From: Aurifilum marmelostoma
Lineage: Eukaryota; Ascomycota; Sordariomycetes; Diaporthales; Cryphonectriaceae
DNA length: 64,000 bases
Assembly: GCA_027559495.1 (NCBI GenBank)
Contig: JAMXSV010000028.1
Span: 620,001-684,000, forward strand
Direction of reading: 5' to 3'
The first letter of the stretch is position 1. Each line of letters opens with the position of its first letter. Positions 42,394 through 55,663 of this stretch are shown in pieces. The notes under the pieces are model-generated. The model saw only the letters and a program-made list of their open reading frames with translations, had not been told where the DNA came from and searched no databases. The position numbers and the translations under genes are program-made.

Positions 42394-43535
42394 GGCCCGC
42401 TATGCGACACAGGGTCGCAACCGATCAGGATGAGAAACGACGAGGGTCGAGGGGTGTGTGGCCCTGGACCACCGGGGGAGGGGGGGGAGGTAAGGAGACG
42501 AGTCGACGAGGGACGAGGGTCAGCCGGGACCAGGGCAGTCAAAGTCACGACCGGTAGTAAACGCTTCTGCGACAAGAATGGACGATAGGCTCGAGCCTCC
42601 GTCGAGGGCGATGCTCCGTTCCGACCCAGATCCGGATCCAGGACCCAAACTCTCTCTGTGTGCAAAAGATGACCGCATGAGCACCCAGCCAGGCCAGCCG
42701 AGTCGGGTCGAGTTGAGACAAGATCCTGCGATGCGCCCAACTAGACAGAAAGACAGACAGAACTCAAGAGCCCCCTCCAGCGCGGGAAGATAGGGCCTGG
42801 ACTCTCTGTTGTCCCGTGATCCAAGGCTGGTAGAGAGGGCTCTGCCCGCTGATCAAAAGCTGGGATACGCTAAGTGTGTGTGGTGGGAGAAGCGTGTTTC
42901 GAGAGATGCTTGGGTTGACCCTGACCCCAGATCTGTCGACTCCAATCTCCGGGAGGGCAGGTCTCTCCAATCGAACAGGCGCAACAGGTTCGCAGGCGTG
43001 GACAGCGTCAGCCAGCGGGATGTTTTGGTTCGGGGTATCTCGTCCGATTTGTCCGCTACCTGTGGGTGACGGACAGGAAAAGGCGCTTAAATTTATGAGC
43101 CTTGGGCCAATACGCAAGACGAAGTGACAAGGCTGTCTAACGGCCGGCAATCTTAAGAGGCCTGGACAGGTTGTGTGCGCGCGTGTGTGGAGGGGCGTTG
43201 GGAAGGAAACAAAAATTACGGATTACAAAAAGAAGAAGGCTCAAGACGAAAGAAAGAAAAAATGAAGAAAAGGGTATCGAGATAGGTTGGGGACAGGGAA
43301 GAAAAACCAAAATGATGAACCGCCAGCAGATATGGTACCGGCTGCTGTGCAATGATACACACAGATGAAGGGAGGGAGGATGAGACTTAGTTCGATCGGT
43401 AGGAAAAAGATTTAGGGAAAGGATTGGAATGAAAAGATTGGTCCAAAGAGAGGCTACCATGAGGCGAAGAGGCATTGGAAATGACGGTCGATCAGGGTTT
43501 TTCTTTCCTTTCCTGGTACAGGGAAGGAACAGGAA

Positions 43536-43546
43536 GGGGGGGGGGG
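43536..43546. repeat. Poly-G run (G11)
   Basis: Eleven consecutive G within the long gene-free stretch. Confidence 0.95.
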
Positions 43547-46500
43547 CGTGGTTCCAGGGTTTGAGCTAGAGGCCAGAGGGGGAGCTTGAAAGCTGGAGCA
43601 GCTGCTGTACCATTACAGAATGGCCTACCTGGGCACATGGCAAAAGGGCAGATCTCACTACTACTACTACTGGTAGTCTAGCGCCAGGGCGAGTCATCAA
43701 AAGACCCCATGGAACCACAGCAAATCAGTCATCTCCGAGCCTGGGATGGTTGCAACTATGTACATGTACAGACAGAAAAAAGACAATGGCCAGCTGTTAC
43801 AGGCCACATGGCTGCTCATTCCATCATCACCAGTTAGCTTATGTGTGCTGGGTGGTGCAGGCAGCTGTAGTCACCCCTTGTGAATCACTACCAGTACACC
43901 TATCATCCGTCCCCTGAAGGCATGGCATGTGTTTGATCTGACACTTGCGGTCGAGGCCATGTAGACAGGCCCTGGAAGACACACAGCACGGCCCTGCACG
44001 GACCCTGACAGGGCCTGAGCTTACTACTATCGTGCTATGGTATGATTATGGTATGGGTGGGTATGGACCATATGGAACAGTACATCTGATAGCGTTCTGG
44101 GCATGGTTGCTGTAGTGGTCATCGTGAGGAATGTGCTGCCTTTCCTTTTCTTTTTTCGCCCTACTTCTCTTCTTCTTCCCTTCATTCTCTCTTGACGTCC
44201 TGTGTTGGGCGGTAGGGGCCGCAACTTAATTCTTAGTTAGTATACCATAGTGCCCGTACGCACGCACTGCCGCAGCGACATGCAGTTGTAATGACCTGTT
44301 TGCCCCGAGGATTCTTGTCCTGCAGGCCCTGTACATACTGTACTCTCGGCTTTTTTACTACAAATGATAGTACATAGTATGGGGGTAGCCACGGATGGGA
44401 AGAGAGAGTGGTGACTATGGAGGACACACGCGTTCGTCTCCCTGACCGTTTTCCCACCTGATCCAGACCAATTTGCAAGAAAGATAGACAGGACCACAGT
44501 AGCTCATATTCTCTGCTTGAAGTTCTTTTTCCCTTGTCTTAGAATCCCGGCTGATGATCCTCCTCGAGGGTTCCTCCTTCAATACAACGCTCCCTCTAAA
44601 ATCCTCTGTGTGTCCTGTCCTTGTTCCTGTCATGTCAATAATATATCTTCCCCTCCCCAATCTGATCAGAGGTGGGATAATTTCCATCCTGCCCCATCCG
44701 ACACGAGATCTCAACCTGCCAGACATGCACGCGTGATGCATGGCCAGAGATTGAGACCCTCCTTTCGGACCCTCTCTGACCCTCTTCTTGCTCAGGACCC
44801 TCCCTCCAAGGTCCTCCCTCGAGATTTTTCCCTCTCTCTTGATCCGCTGTTTGCCGTGACGGTCCCCTCCGCGTCAGGACCCTTCCCCCCTTCCCTTCGA
44901 TGCTACCCTCATCCGGCCGAGGTGCAGGGGGAGCCTGTCCCAATTCTGAAGGATCCCTGTCATGATCTTCCCCAAAAAGGGGGGTCCACAAAGAAGGGAA
45001 GGCGTATTCGCCCCCATGCGCCTTCTGCCACAATTGCCCTGCTCTATCGAAGCCCACTGATTTAGCTCCGTCAGCGCTGCGTCGCTGGCGTCGCTCGCCT
45101 CGACCCAACTTGCGCCACCTATCGATCAACCAAATCTGCCAGACAGAGATACCCCTGATACATGTGTGCTATCTTTGTACTATGGTATGTCGATAACTTT
45201 CAGCTGCCGCTGGTCACTCTTTTCAGGACTCAATTGAGCGAGTCTGAAGGGCCACTACAAAAAGAAGAAGATGACGAGCGTGGTGAAGAGCCAGGGGGAT
45301 AGCCAGCTGTTGGCTACCCTGTACTTCTCCAAGGTATCTGTGTGATGTGTACCTTTTCTCCTCCTTCTTCCTGTGCCCTCCTCTTGCATGCAAAAATCCT
45401 GTTTTAATACAATAAGCCAACACACACAAGGTCGCACCGGAGTCTGTGTGGTGTGTATATGTGGTAGAATTATCATAGTGTGTGTACCATGGTAAAGACA
45501 ATCGGCCGGAGAATTCCCACCGGCACTGTGGAGTCCCTGGGCTTTATTTGATTAACCAAGTCCACCAACAGCCGAGGCCAAGCTGCCGTGGGTTGTGGCG
45601 GGCGATGGCCTCGTGGACTGCAACTTCAGCCCGCACCGCAACTTTTGACATATCACTGTGGGCTCCGTCCTGCCAGACTCGTCGCCCTGTTCTGGTGGTG
45701 CTGGTGACGCTGGTGGTGGATGTCTGGGCCGTGATGAACCATGGACACACATACAGAATGGTACGGCACATCACACAGCGTGGACCGACCAGCCAACCAC
45801 CATCCTCCATCACTCCGAACGTGGCTCCGCGTCACACTCGCCTCATAAATCTCAGACCACCTTAGCTGCAAGTCCCGCTGTCAACCCCACGGGCGGGCTC
45901 ACCAATAGGCTCATGCCAGAGCACGAAACTGATTACCTGCAGGACGGGAACAGCGGAAGAGACCCAATGAATGTATGGAGAAAGCTCGCCGCCATTCCTC
46001 CACGGGCCGACTTAATGTCCCAGCGCGCTCTCGGTCTCTGGGTTGGCTACCGATGATGATTCTCTCTGTAGCGCTCACTAATCCCACGAGGAAAGTCGCG
46101 AGGCGCGAGTAATTTACATATTATTTTACTAGAATGGAGTTCCAAGGGACACACACCACACACACAAAAGAAGGGTTGTGCCTTTCAGGCGGGAAAAAGT
46201 ACGTCCTTGGTCCTACCTGGCCACCTGACGCCTCTTCCCTAGGAAACCCCCCCCTTTCTGCGGTCGGGACACCCTCCCGGCTCTTGACCCGAAGCACTAT
46301 GCAGGAGATGCCTGCAGTGGGAAGCCTGCAATCTGCAGGTACAATCGGGCAAGCTTAACCGATTGAGCAACAACCCCTGAAGTTGGTCGATCGATTGGTA
46401 GAGAAGGGGGGGAGGGGTTCGAAAAGGAGGGAGGGGGAGGGGGGAGATTTCTTTTGCCGCCGCGATGACATGGGCTGCCAGTAACTCTTTTACCCCAGGA

Positions 46501-49500
46501 TCTTTGTCTTGTGCGGCATGTCAGAGATGGTGGCGGACTGGGTGTGCGCAGGCATCCCCGCCCGACTTAATAAAACGGCTCGGTCAAGGCTCATGTCGCA
46601 CGGCTTCGAGCCGCAGACGTAATTTCCAGATGGCGTCAAGAAGGTTTCTATCAAGCAATCCTTAAAATTACTGTAGACGCCCCTCAAACATGTAATACTA
46701 CTCCGTACATACCATACATAGTACACTTGACTCCACTCGCCCGGCTCGCCATTGGTGGTCAGAGCGCTCCCCCCCTCCCTGAATCAGCAGCTTTAGCCAG
46801 CTGCCACAAGCGGCATGGCAGTTTCGGTCCTTGAAACAGGTGCATTCGTATTCCAGAAATTTAAAAGAGCCGGCTCACAGGACGTACATAGTAGGTCTTG
46901 GGAGGAGCGGATTTGATCTTTGGGTAAAATGCACGCAGCTGCCAACTATGGACGGCGTTGCACCGAGTAATTCTCGATACGCTGGTCCTTCATTTTCACT
47001 GTTTTTCTCTCACCACTTTGGGACGCACCGTAAGCTCGTGATCAAAGAGAGCCACGGCGGTTGACGGTGACGACGACCACCAACAACAGACCGGCAGAGT
47101 GGCCAGAGACAAAGGACAGAAAGCCCATCCCCTCCGTGGCGACGTGGCTTTGCCGTGGTTAGTTCAACCTCCACTCCTATCGAAGAACGTTGCTTTCGGG
47201 ACATGCAGGCGCAAATTATCTATGTAACTCTGCGGGCGCCAAATTGTGGTGGTGGCTCTGCGGCGGGCACGAGAAGAAGATTGGCCTTCTACTTGCAAAA
47301 GCAACCTCGAACCTGTCGGTGAAGCGGGCCCCGTCGCCGGGCTGGTTTGCTCTTGACAAAAGCCCTCCAAATCCCCGTTCGCCTATCCCAGCCCCGCAAG
47401 AACTGCAGCTACATTTTCAGCCCAGCCGGAAAGGCAGGCCGATGACAAGAACGACCCGGCATGTCATGAACACTAGACGAACAGATACATCCCCGGATCT
47501 GGTCCTTTTTCTTTTTGAAAAGTAACGTCACCGAGCTCACCGAGCTTAATTTTGTGAATTTCACCAAGGTTACCACCAGCCTCCTATGGTACAATGGCGT
47601 TTCTTGCGAAGGGAAAATTCTCCGTGACTGTAATCAGCCACATCCTGGTACGACAAGCACCCATCCACAAGCGAATTAAGGGCTCACCCCGTCACCACCA
47701 CATCTTGGTGTACCGTGATAGCTCAGTTGTACCGTGGCCAATAATACCGCCTGGTGCCTGTCTTCATATCACCTGTTCCCAGGATTACGGGAATCTCGAC
47801 ACGAGGAGCGGTGTGACGAGGCGCAAGGCACGCAGTGGACTAACTTGCTTGTCATACCCGGCCCCCTCCTCTTTCTGAAAAGACGTTCCAGCCGTTTCCA
47901 TACTAAAGCAATCATCTCACGCACCCGAGTCTCAGCACGTGCCGTTATTGACGAGGATCACCTGGTATGTGTAAATGATGATTTTTGGAAGGGGGGTCCC
48001 CTCCTAGGTAAGCGGGTCAGACACCAGCGGATCAACCGCTGCAGGGTCAGCCAATATCATCCTTTCGCGAGTGATATAACTTGCGAGATTTTATTTTCTT
48101 TCTCCTTCTCTCTTATCAGATGCAGGAGTATAAACATACCGATATGTACTTGACTACTCCGATCATTCGTCTGCCGTCAAGCCCGAGCCAGCTGGGATGT
48201 TGTTGGCCAAGAAATATCATGGGAGATATGCCGTGGTCATAAAAAGCACAAGAAAATATTCCGTACAGCCCCTTGCAGGTGTCCGGACCGCTAGAGCCGA
48301 TCCGCCCTGCCTTGTTCTTTTCCTCTCGCCTGCTCCCTCACTCCATCGAAAGGGAAGTTCACCATGGCTACGTCATTACCGCCCAACAGACTCGCTCCTG
48401 CTCCCATCTCGCTCGAGTTAGAAAAGGAAGGGTCTGCGACTCCGATACGGGAACGGAGGGAAGGCACGCCCTCCATGTTTCGAGTAGTCTACCGAATGAG
48501 ATGAAACCACCTCCGAACCCCAGATTTTCTTCGCCGATCCCCCCTTCTCAGCAGCCCGGCCCTGCAGGTCTCGAGCGGCCAAAACAAGCAGTTGTCCCGC
48601 TGGACGAGGGTGGGAAGAGCCCTGCGGTCTGCACAACGCGCGTTCGCCTACAAATCAATTGATCGCTCAAAAGCTCTCTCTGGTCCATGGCCACACAAAA
48701 GTATGCAGATCACCATCTCGTCTCTGTGTGTGGGCGCGTCTTTAATCTATTCTTGTCCTCTGTGTCTCTCCCCCTCTTCATGTCTTTACAGGGCTCCACC
48801 CAAAAGCCTTGCTGCTTCAGACTGTCTCTCCCGTAGCCTACAGATGCAGCTTGGCGGGGGCTATTGTTGGTATCGATCAGCAGCGTCCTCTGCGTCTTGC
48901 CAAGTGGTGGTATTGCTCTACCATGCCCAGAGCCTTTTACCAAGCGGAACGTCGCTGTCATGGTCAATTTCTGCACGAAAATATAGATACATTCCTGCGT
49001 TATCTGTCGTTTCTGCTACTGAATGCTCATATGGATCAGATCTCAAGCAAATGCTTCTCATTAGAAGCCAAAACGGGCTCGAGTGGACCGTTGCGCGCGG
49101 CGTTTCAAACAGCACCCGGCTGCCGCTGACCCGCCAGTGTGTTGCAAACCTCCGGACCGGAGACTCCGAGGGGTATTCTTGCCTGCTCAGATTCTTGGAA
49201 CGGGACATCATCTCTTGAGCATGGGGAATCTCTCCCTTGTCCTTCCTTACTTGCTTTCCTACCGCTGGATCGGCAAGCCGTGCACGGATCCATCAGCACT
49301 TTACTTGACGCCCCGACCGCGTTGGTCCTGGGGGCGTTGTGGTCACTCGTTGAGACAAGTGTGTCTTGCAAGCTTGGGGGGCCTTGCTGCATCGGATGAA
49401 GGTCTTTCTGGTGCAGTTTCTCCCCTGCACAACACAGGCCTGTCCATCGCCTAGACGGCGCGGAGATGCGAAATCTCTTGTGGGAGAAGGGTGATGGACG

Positions 49501-50505
49501 TACAATGGTTACTTTCCCCCTTGCGGTGAGAAACAAAATTGGCATCACTGGGTCCCTGGACGGCGATCATCGTCAGATAATGGGCTATGCTTGTTTAAAG
49601 GCGCAGACAATCTCGTCCAGTCAAGTCGGTCGGACAAGCGGCGACCCGTTCGGGACCAGAGTACCTGCAGGTCCCGGACCTGCCATATACCGCAGTATGC
49701 TGAATGGAGGTCTGCCAACCAAGCCTGCCTGGCGTTTGTCATGTCGTAGATGCTTGCCCCGGTTACATGACCTTTGCGAGGAACGGAGGCGTGTCACGGC
49801 CCCTCCATGCCAGCCTCATACAACCAACGTTCCGATGCCGAGTGGCGGTGACCAAAGTGCTTACTTGTCTGTCACTCGAGTGCGAGTATTTTTGTTCTTG
49901 TCCGTGGTTACATAATATTGCATGGAGATGGGTACTGCTTCGTCTCATATCAGATCGCAGCACAAGCCGAGACGCGGAACCAAGATCTTCACGAAGTTAA
50001 CTGACCATCCATCCCAACGAACCCTGGCGTCTGATTATACATAGTAATGCATACTTTCCTTTTCATTTTGTCAATGGGCGTCATGGATGACATGGGGAAC
50101 GGTTTGACTTCGTCTCAAGTATTATTGTGGATGAATGGAGGCTGTTCTGGTGTCGCATGAGCATAGCAACCGCCCTTGCTGCTACGGCAGTAGTTGCCAT
50201 GTAAGGAGTACTAAGCAAAAGATCTGAGCCAAACAAGCTCTCGGGTAGGAGGGCCACCCATCTGTTATGCAGCTGTCACTTTGTCTGGGCGCGCCAACTT
50301 GGCGGTCAGGGTCAGAGCCAAGCAAAGCAAGCTGACAATCGCGGGGCGAGCGAACCGGTGGGAAAAAGGCATGCAGAATTCAAAACAGGGTTCACTTAGA
50401 GGCCAGAGACAAGCGGCATAAAGGTCAGCGAGCTGGGGAGGGGGGGGAGGGGTTGCGATGGTATGGCTGTTTGAGACCGTGTTTCAGATTTTGGGGGGCC
50501 AAGAA

Positions 50506-50517
50506 GGGGGGGGGGGG
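50506..50517. repeat. Poly-G run (G12)
   Basis: Twelve consecutive G within the long gene-free stretch, in a G-rich neighbourhood with other runs of 5-8 (50438-50453, 50493-50498). Confidence 0.95.
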
Positions 50518-51982
50518 CGCGCGGTGTTCGTGAGCCAACATAGCGAAAAGTTGGCGGCGTGGGGTGAGCGAACAACACACAGCAATCTTGTTGGCCTGTG
50601 CCGTGCAGAGAGTCTGAACTAACAGAACTTTTGAATGGCCAACGTGTATGAGCTCACTTGACGGCGCAGTGGTAGAGGGAAAAGAAAATTGTCAAATGTC
50701 AGAGTCAAACATTGTCTCGGCTTTTGGTGACGGCCGGCTTGCTGTTCTGGTTTCCTGTTGGTCGGCGCAGTGGACTTGAGCAACCGCCCAAACCTGCTGT
50801 TGATACTTTGTGTTTGTCGCATGTACAGTAAGTTCTTACTAACCTGACCACAGAGCTGTGATGTTCTTTTCTTTTCCTTTTTTTCTCTCTCCCCTTTCCT
50901 TTTTCTCTTCGGGACATGCCAGCTGTCAAAGTGACTCGAACCAGACTTGCTGGAAAAAGAAAGTGGCTGGGGAACGACTCCGGGCCCAGAAAGTGATCGA
51001 CGCCGGGATATTGTGTACGTGGCAGACTCTGGCCGTAGCCAGCGGGACATATATCAGATCTCTTATCTGGCCCCGTCTCAGACAACCACGATCGAGTCGA
51101 CCTTGGCCAAGACTGAATGATTGGATATTCGCGCGCAGTTGTGTCTTGCAATGGCGGGGGCCTCGATATATTATGGCGCCACAAATATCTGCCAGCAGAG
51201 ACTTTTGCGAATGCCTCCCGGAAGCGGCGGGTAGAGTCTCGTGGGGGCCAGGGGGGGGGCGGATGGAACTGTGGAAGGTCTCTGCAAGCTTCCATAAGGC
51301 GGGATTGGCTGTTGTACTGGCCTCCATAGTTGGACGGGAGTTGGCTGTTGTTGATAGCGAAGAGAGAAGCCCTGTTCTTGTGGTGGCTGGGACATCCTCT
51401 GCTGTCCCCGTGCTACAATCCACGAAATGTAAAGTTGTGTACACAGGGAGAGGACCTTAAAAGGAGGATGCTGGATGAGCCGGCTGGTGCAAGCTACACG
51501 CGTCGCCCGAGATTTTTATGAGACCTAGGTGCTCATCCCGGTATGGCAAGTGCCCTGCGAGCTCTAGCTGGAAGTGTTTCTTGGTCCTGCTGCGCAATGT
51601 GTCGTCTGTCACGGTTCATCTAGGACGGGCTGCTTCCCCTTTTCGCTACGAAGATCGAAATGCAACACCAGTTGCGTCGTGGATGATCGTTCATGTCGCA
51701 GTACATATGTTTTGCCTTTGGGTGGATGGCCAAAGCGATGGTTCTTTAGCGAGAGTGTGCAACAAGGAGGACACAAATTGGCCTGCCAGGGAGTGTCCAG
51801 AACATTAGTTATATGACCAAGACTTGCTTGTATGCGCATCACATCTTCTGATGGTCAAGACAATCTTTGTGATAAGGACTCAATGGCGAGCATCTTGAAC
51901 GGTCTTTCTCGTAATTATCCTGAACTATAATACATTCTCGAAGTCTCGTGAAGAACTCCTGATTGTATGACTGTAGTCTGGC

Positions 51983-53622
51983 TCATAGCGTATTCTCATC
52001 CGCCTGCATATCCTGCTCGCTTCTCCGCCCATGCGATGAGCTCACAAGAACATCTGTCCGCTTCATTATGCCGCCCTGCGACGGATTATAGATCCTCTCC
52101 GTGCTATCATCGCCATAGATCCCCGTAAGCACAACGTTCCTGTCAACCACTGGTCCCTGGCCCCTGAGCCTCCTATGGAACGAGTTGAGCTCATGTGCCG
52201 ACGGCCTGCTTCCTCTTCCTCCTCCTCCAGGGCCCGACCTCCCGCCGCCAGATCCCCCCTCTTCGGAGTATCCACCAGACCGGGATTTCTCCGAGTAGTA
52301 CCGGACGAGCGGCGCCAGGGTGGGAATGCTCGCGGTGGCGATGCCCAAGTTGCTCTCAACGATGGACCAGATGATGGGGTTGGCCGAGTCGAGGAGGTTG
52401 ACGAGCTGGCTGAGGTAGCTGAAGCGGACGATCTGCACGGCCGAGATGAATACGCCGAGGGTGAAGAGGCAGCAGAGGATAATCTTCTTGCGCGTTCGGA
52501 TCTTGGTTCGGAGCAGCGTCGGGAATGGTAGCAACATGCTGTTTTTGGAGGATGATGATTAGCGGATGTCGTGTTTTCCAGAACTACTTGGAATGGCCCA
52601 GCTGCTGTCATAGTCGCACACTTACATGAGGAAGTCGAAAGTAATCGTCAGGGCAGAGAAGCCAGTGTAAAAGGGCAGTCCAAGGCAGTGACCCCAGGTG
52701 ATGCTGGTATCCCAGAATTTGGCGATCTGTCAGACAGGTCTTTAGCTCATGTGTGCCGTTCAAGAACACAAGGCACCAATCAATGATCTAGCAGTTACTA
52801 ACGGGATGGCATCCAAAGAGAAAGCAACATATGAATGCTATGTGCGCCAAGGTAACGGCAACTGCCATCCCGATGGTCGCGATCCTCCACACTCCATGTG
52901 GTATGAATCGTAGGTAGGACAGCAAGAGGCTGAACTTGAAGCCAAAGAGGCAGCAGACGTAACTAGAATATGGATTGATTAGAGAGGCGGAGCACTATGG
53001 CGAAGGTGTACCTGAAGTCCTGAGAATAAGTATCTCACAGTGGTGAGCCGATATATTCTATCTAGTAAAGTCAGTATTTGACGACCCCCCTGACTGAGAT
53101 TCCCTCCGTACTATACCTCGACAAGGGATCTATCAAATACTCACCAGTAAGAACGTCTCTATGTTCTGGGTAGGCATGTCATCAAGGCTGTTGACTCCGA
53201 GTCCCCATCTCGTCTCTGGCGCGCATTGACGACGTTCAGTATGATGATTAGTGCGCATGAAAGAGAAACGATCACGATACTCACGGACAATCGTGCATGT
53301 CGAATAGCCACATATTCCGAACTATTTCTTGACTGTTAGGCAAATGATGGTATCCTTACAGACGACCAGGCGGAAGTTTTACCCAGCCAAAGATTATGGC
53401 CCAATCGTCTAAGACGACAACGATCAGTTGTATTTCATTTGATTGCAGCAAAAGGATCACCACGGATTCTTTACCTAGCCCCATAGCGTGGATCAAGTGC
53501 GCTCTGACATATATCCGCATACTGACAATGATGAGGGAGAAGGCCGTGAATATCGTGGCAATAGCCACAATCTGAGGGCCCCATGTTGATGTGTCGTCAG
53601 GAGCATTGAAAACCCAGCCCAT
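51983..53622 (-). CDS. PTH11/SAT4-like seven-helix integral membrane protein (A)
   Basis: Fungal rhodopsin-like/PTH11-related proteins are plasma-membrane proteins, some of which sense surface or host cues. Eight exons (53622-53475, 53408-53383, 53321-53285, 53215-53145, 53061-53039, 52962-52803, 52726-52626, 52538-51983) join with matching phases to give 373 residues. The model rebuilds family marks: helix 1 (GPQIVAIATIFTAFSLIIVSMRIYVR), GLDDWAIIFGW, QTRWGLGVNSLDD, FGFKFSLLLSYLRF, FLFGCHPIAKFWD, FDFLIMLLPFPTLLRT and ANPIIWSIVESNLGIATASIPTLAPL. The C-terminal tail is glycine-rich and hydrophilic. Two exons are tiny (26 and 23 bases). Intron 1 is 66 bp with no stop. Ligand unknown. Confidence 0.9.
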
Positions 53623-55663
53623 TATGGATGTCTACTAGCGATGGGAAGATCCGGGGTGAAAGCATCAGTGTGAGTAGAGGCAACAAGTCAGTTGAAAGGC
53701 ACAAAATCTCGAAAGATACAACAGTATTGCAAGTTTGTGGACACAGAATGGTATTGATGAGAGCCGCAGCGAAGGAAGTCGGACATCATGGACAGGAGAC
53801 TGCCTGAGGTATACTGTCGGAATTCCTGTGTCCTGCTGTCCTGACCACGACCGAGAATCCCCAGGCTTACGCGCTCCCTTGGCCCCACCCTCTTCGCCTT
53901 AAGCAGCAGAGACAGCTTTTGCCTTTCTCCTTGGAGGGGTCACAGGGCGACCAGGTTATGTTACTTTGGCTGTGGCAGATCAGCATGCAGGAAGATGTAT
54001 TCGATGTCGCTCCTCGGGGCGCTCCCTGCTCAGGATGGACGACGCATGTCAGCTCTCACGTCGTATTTGCCGATCTTGGGCTGCCCGATTTGATAAATTG
54101 GTGTGTCAGAATCAACGGCCGACGGAGTGTGCTGCAGACCTGACCATTGATCATTTTGTAAAGATGAGAACAGTGCGTCCAAACGACACAGGCAATACAT
54201 GTGCCATTGCGAGCTTTGCAAGATGTTCGTGGCACTCGCGTGGACCATGGACAAAGCCGTAGCGGGCCGTGGGTAGTACAGCTTCTGGACAAGACTGTAA
54301 ATTGGACGAGGCTACAGATAGGCCTTTCCCCTGGTCAGAAGGAAGGCATCTTGGTGTGCGAGGCGTGGATTATACAATCGAGTAGCGCCGGCCCCCCTCC
54401 ATTTTTTATCAGCTGTGATCCTGCACAACCAAACAAATATCCTGCACTCGATGTCCCGTTATAGATCCCAGCAGTGTAATTTCCTTCCGGAGAGGTGCGA
54501 TTTCTCACACTTCATAGTCTTCGTATCATCGAGAAGGGTAGAGAAACGAGATGAGCGCCCGCTCCGGTACAGAATTTGCAGTCGGCAGTTATCGTCTACC
54601 TATGGGTATCGAATGTGCTTGTGGCGCTTTCACATGCATCTTCCCATCTTCCGTACGAGTGCGACATGGGAGGTTTACGTGAATATATGGGCTGGCTGTG
54701 ATATTCAGCTGAATTTTCAGTATATCTGGAACACCGAGATGTGCGAATGCAGACTCTGAGACTAATTGTCACTCTGCAGAGATCTGCAGTAACCTTTCAG
54801 GCTCAACTCGGGAAGATCAGCCCAGTCCATGTCCTCACAGTCTAGCTCATGAGGACGTTTGGTACCCGGGGTTTGCTTTGTCTGCTTGCCAAACCGAAAG
54901 GCCGAAAATTGTGTTTCATTTATGTGTCCTGGCCCCCACCAACCATGTCAGCATCTGTCCCGAAAAGACTGGCCCTCAGATGCCGTCGGCCACGCCAATT
55001 ACGTCAATCCTCGGAAAGAAGAACAATAAGGAGCTCGGCAGAGGGTGGTCATTCACGATTAAGTGGCGATAATATTACCGCTGCAAGACGGGAAATGCCG
55101 TGCGGAGATGATTCCTTCCCACCTGTGTTCAAGTGTGTGTAAGACATCCCATATCACCACTAATCGTACTGTAGTTATGATAATCGAGTTGAGAAGGCAA
55201 AAAGCCAGGGAACACTCGCTCGTCATTCACATATTGATTATGGAGTCTGGAATTTAATCCACTCTGTACAACGAGCAAGACAACTTGATATCATGTCCGC
55301 GTGCTATATCGCAGTGGACATAATGTCCACGGACCATGGGTTTGGTTCGGAGAATCAACGCCTTTTACCTAGTTCCCCGGCTCAGATGCTGCTTTTCTCA
55401 CGGAAGGATTCCAGCCCCTCGCCTCCATACTCAGAATGCAGGCTGGATGCAACGCGGGTTACGCCACCCGTAAGACAAATCGTTTGCCTCGCCACTTTCA
55501 TTCCATCTTGTTGGCGAGCCAGACAAGCGTGAACACGTCAAACTTTCTTCACTTCTTACGCCTTCGAGGGGATGTAACATAAATGCATCGCACTGCATAC
55601 TGAGAGATCATTTGGTTCCGGCCCGCACCACACTACGACAGCTCCAGAAACCAAGATTCAGAC
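53623..55663. other. Intergenic between divergent genes, 2 kb
   Basis: Should contain the promoters of the seven-helix gene A (-) and the flavin oxidoreductase (+). No gene or distinct regulatory element was identified. The open frames lack features. Confidence 0.5.

Larger units (their letters stand above)
42394..51982. other. Gene-free stretch of about 9.6 kb
   Basis: The first 0.7 kb is probably the leader and promoter of the RhoGAP gene. The rest shows no supported gene on either strand. Open frames up to about 200 codons exist (for example near 44.5, 48.6 and 50.9 kb) but lack domains, signal peptides and coherent splice partners. Seen: G11 at 43536-43546, G12 at 50506-50517, purine-rich sequence near 43200-43280, pyrimidine-rich sequence near 44800-44900, and recurring TACTATGGTA-like words. 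No transposase, reverse transcriptase, long terminal repeat or tRNA was found. Confidence 0.55.

Noticed and set aside
44517..45065. Open frame of 182 codons on the plus strand
   Set aside because: Composition is low-complexity Pro/Ser-rich from a pyrimidine tract, with no domain, signal or start context.
46300..46385. Minus-strand tRNA-like or SINE-like sequence (TTGCTCAATCGGTTAAGC with a weak B-box further on)
   Set aside because: The anticodon and acceptor stems do not form, and no second copy was seen in the window.
48592..49218. Open frame of 208 codons on the plus strand
   Set aside because: No recognisable motif or consistent hydrophobic pattern; overlapping frames are equally open.
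50829..50856. Donor-branch-acceptor sequence (GTAAGT, CTAAC, CACAG) suggesting an intron in the gene-free stretch
   Set aside because: Donor to acceptor is under 30 bases, too short for a fungal intron, and no coding sequence flanks it.
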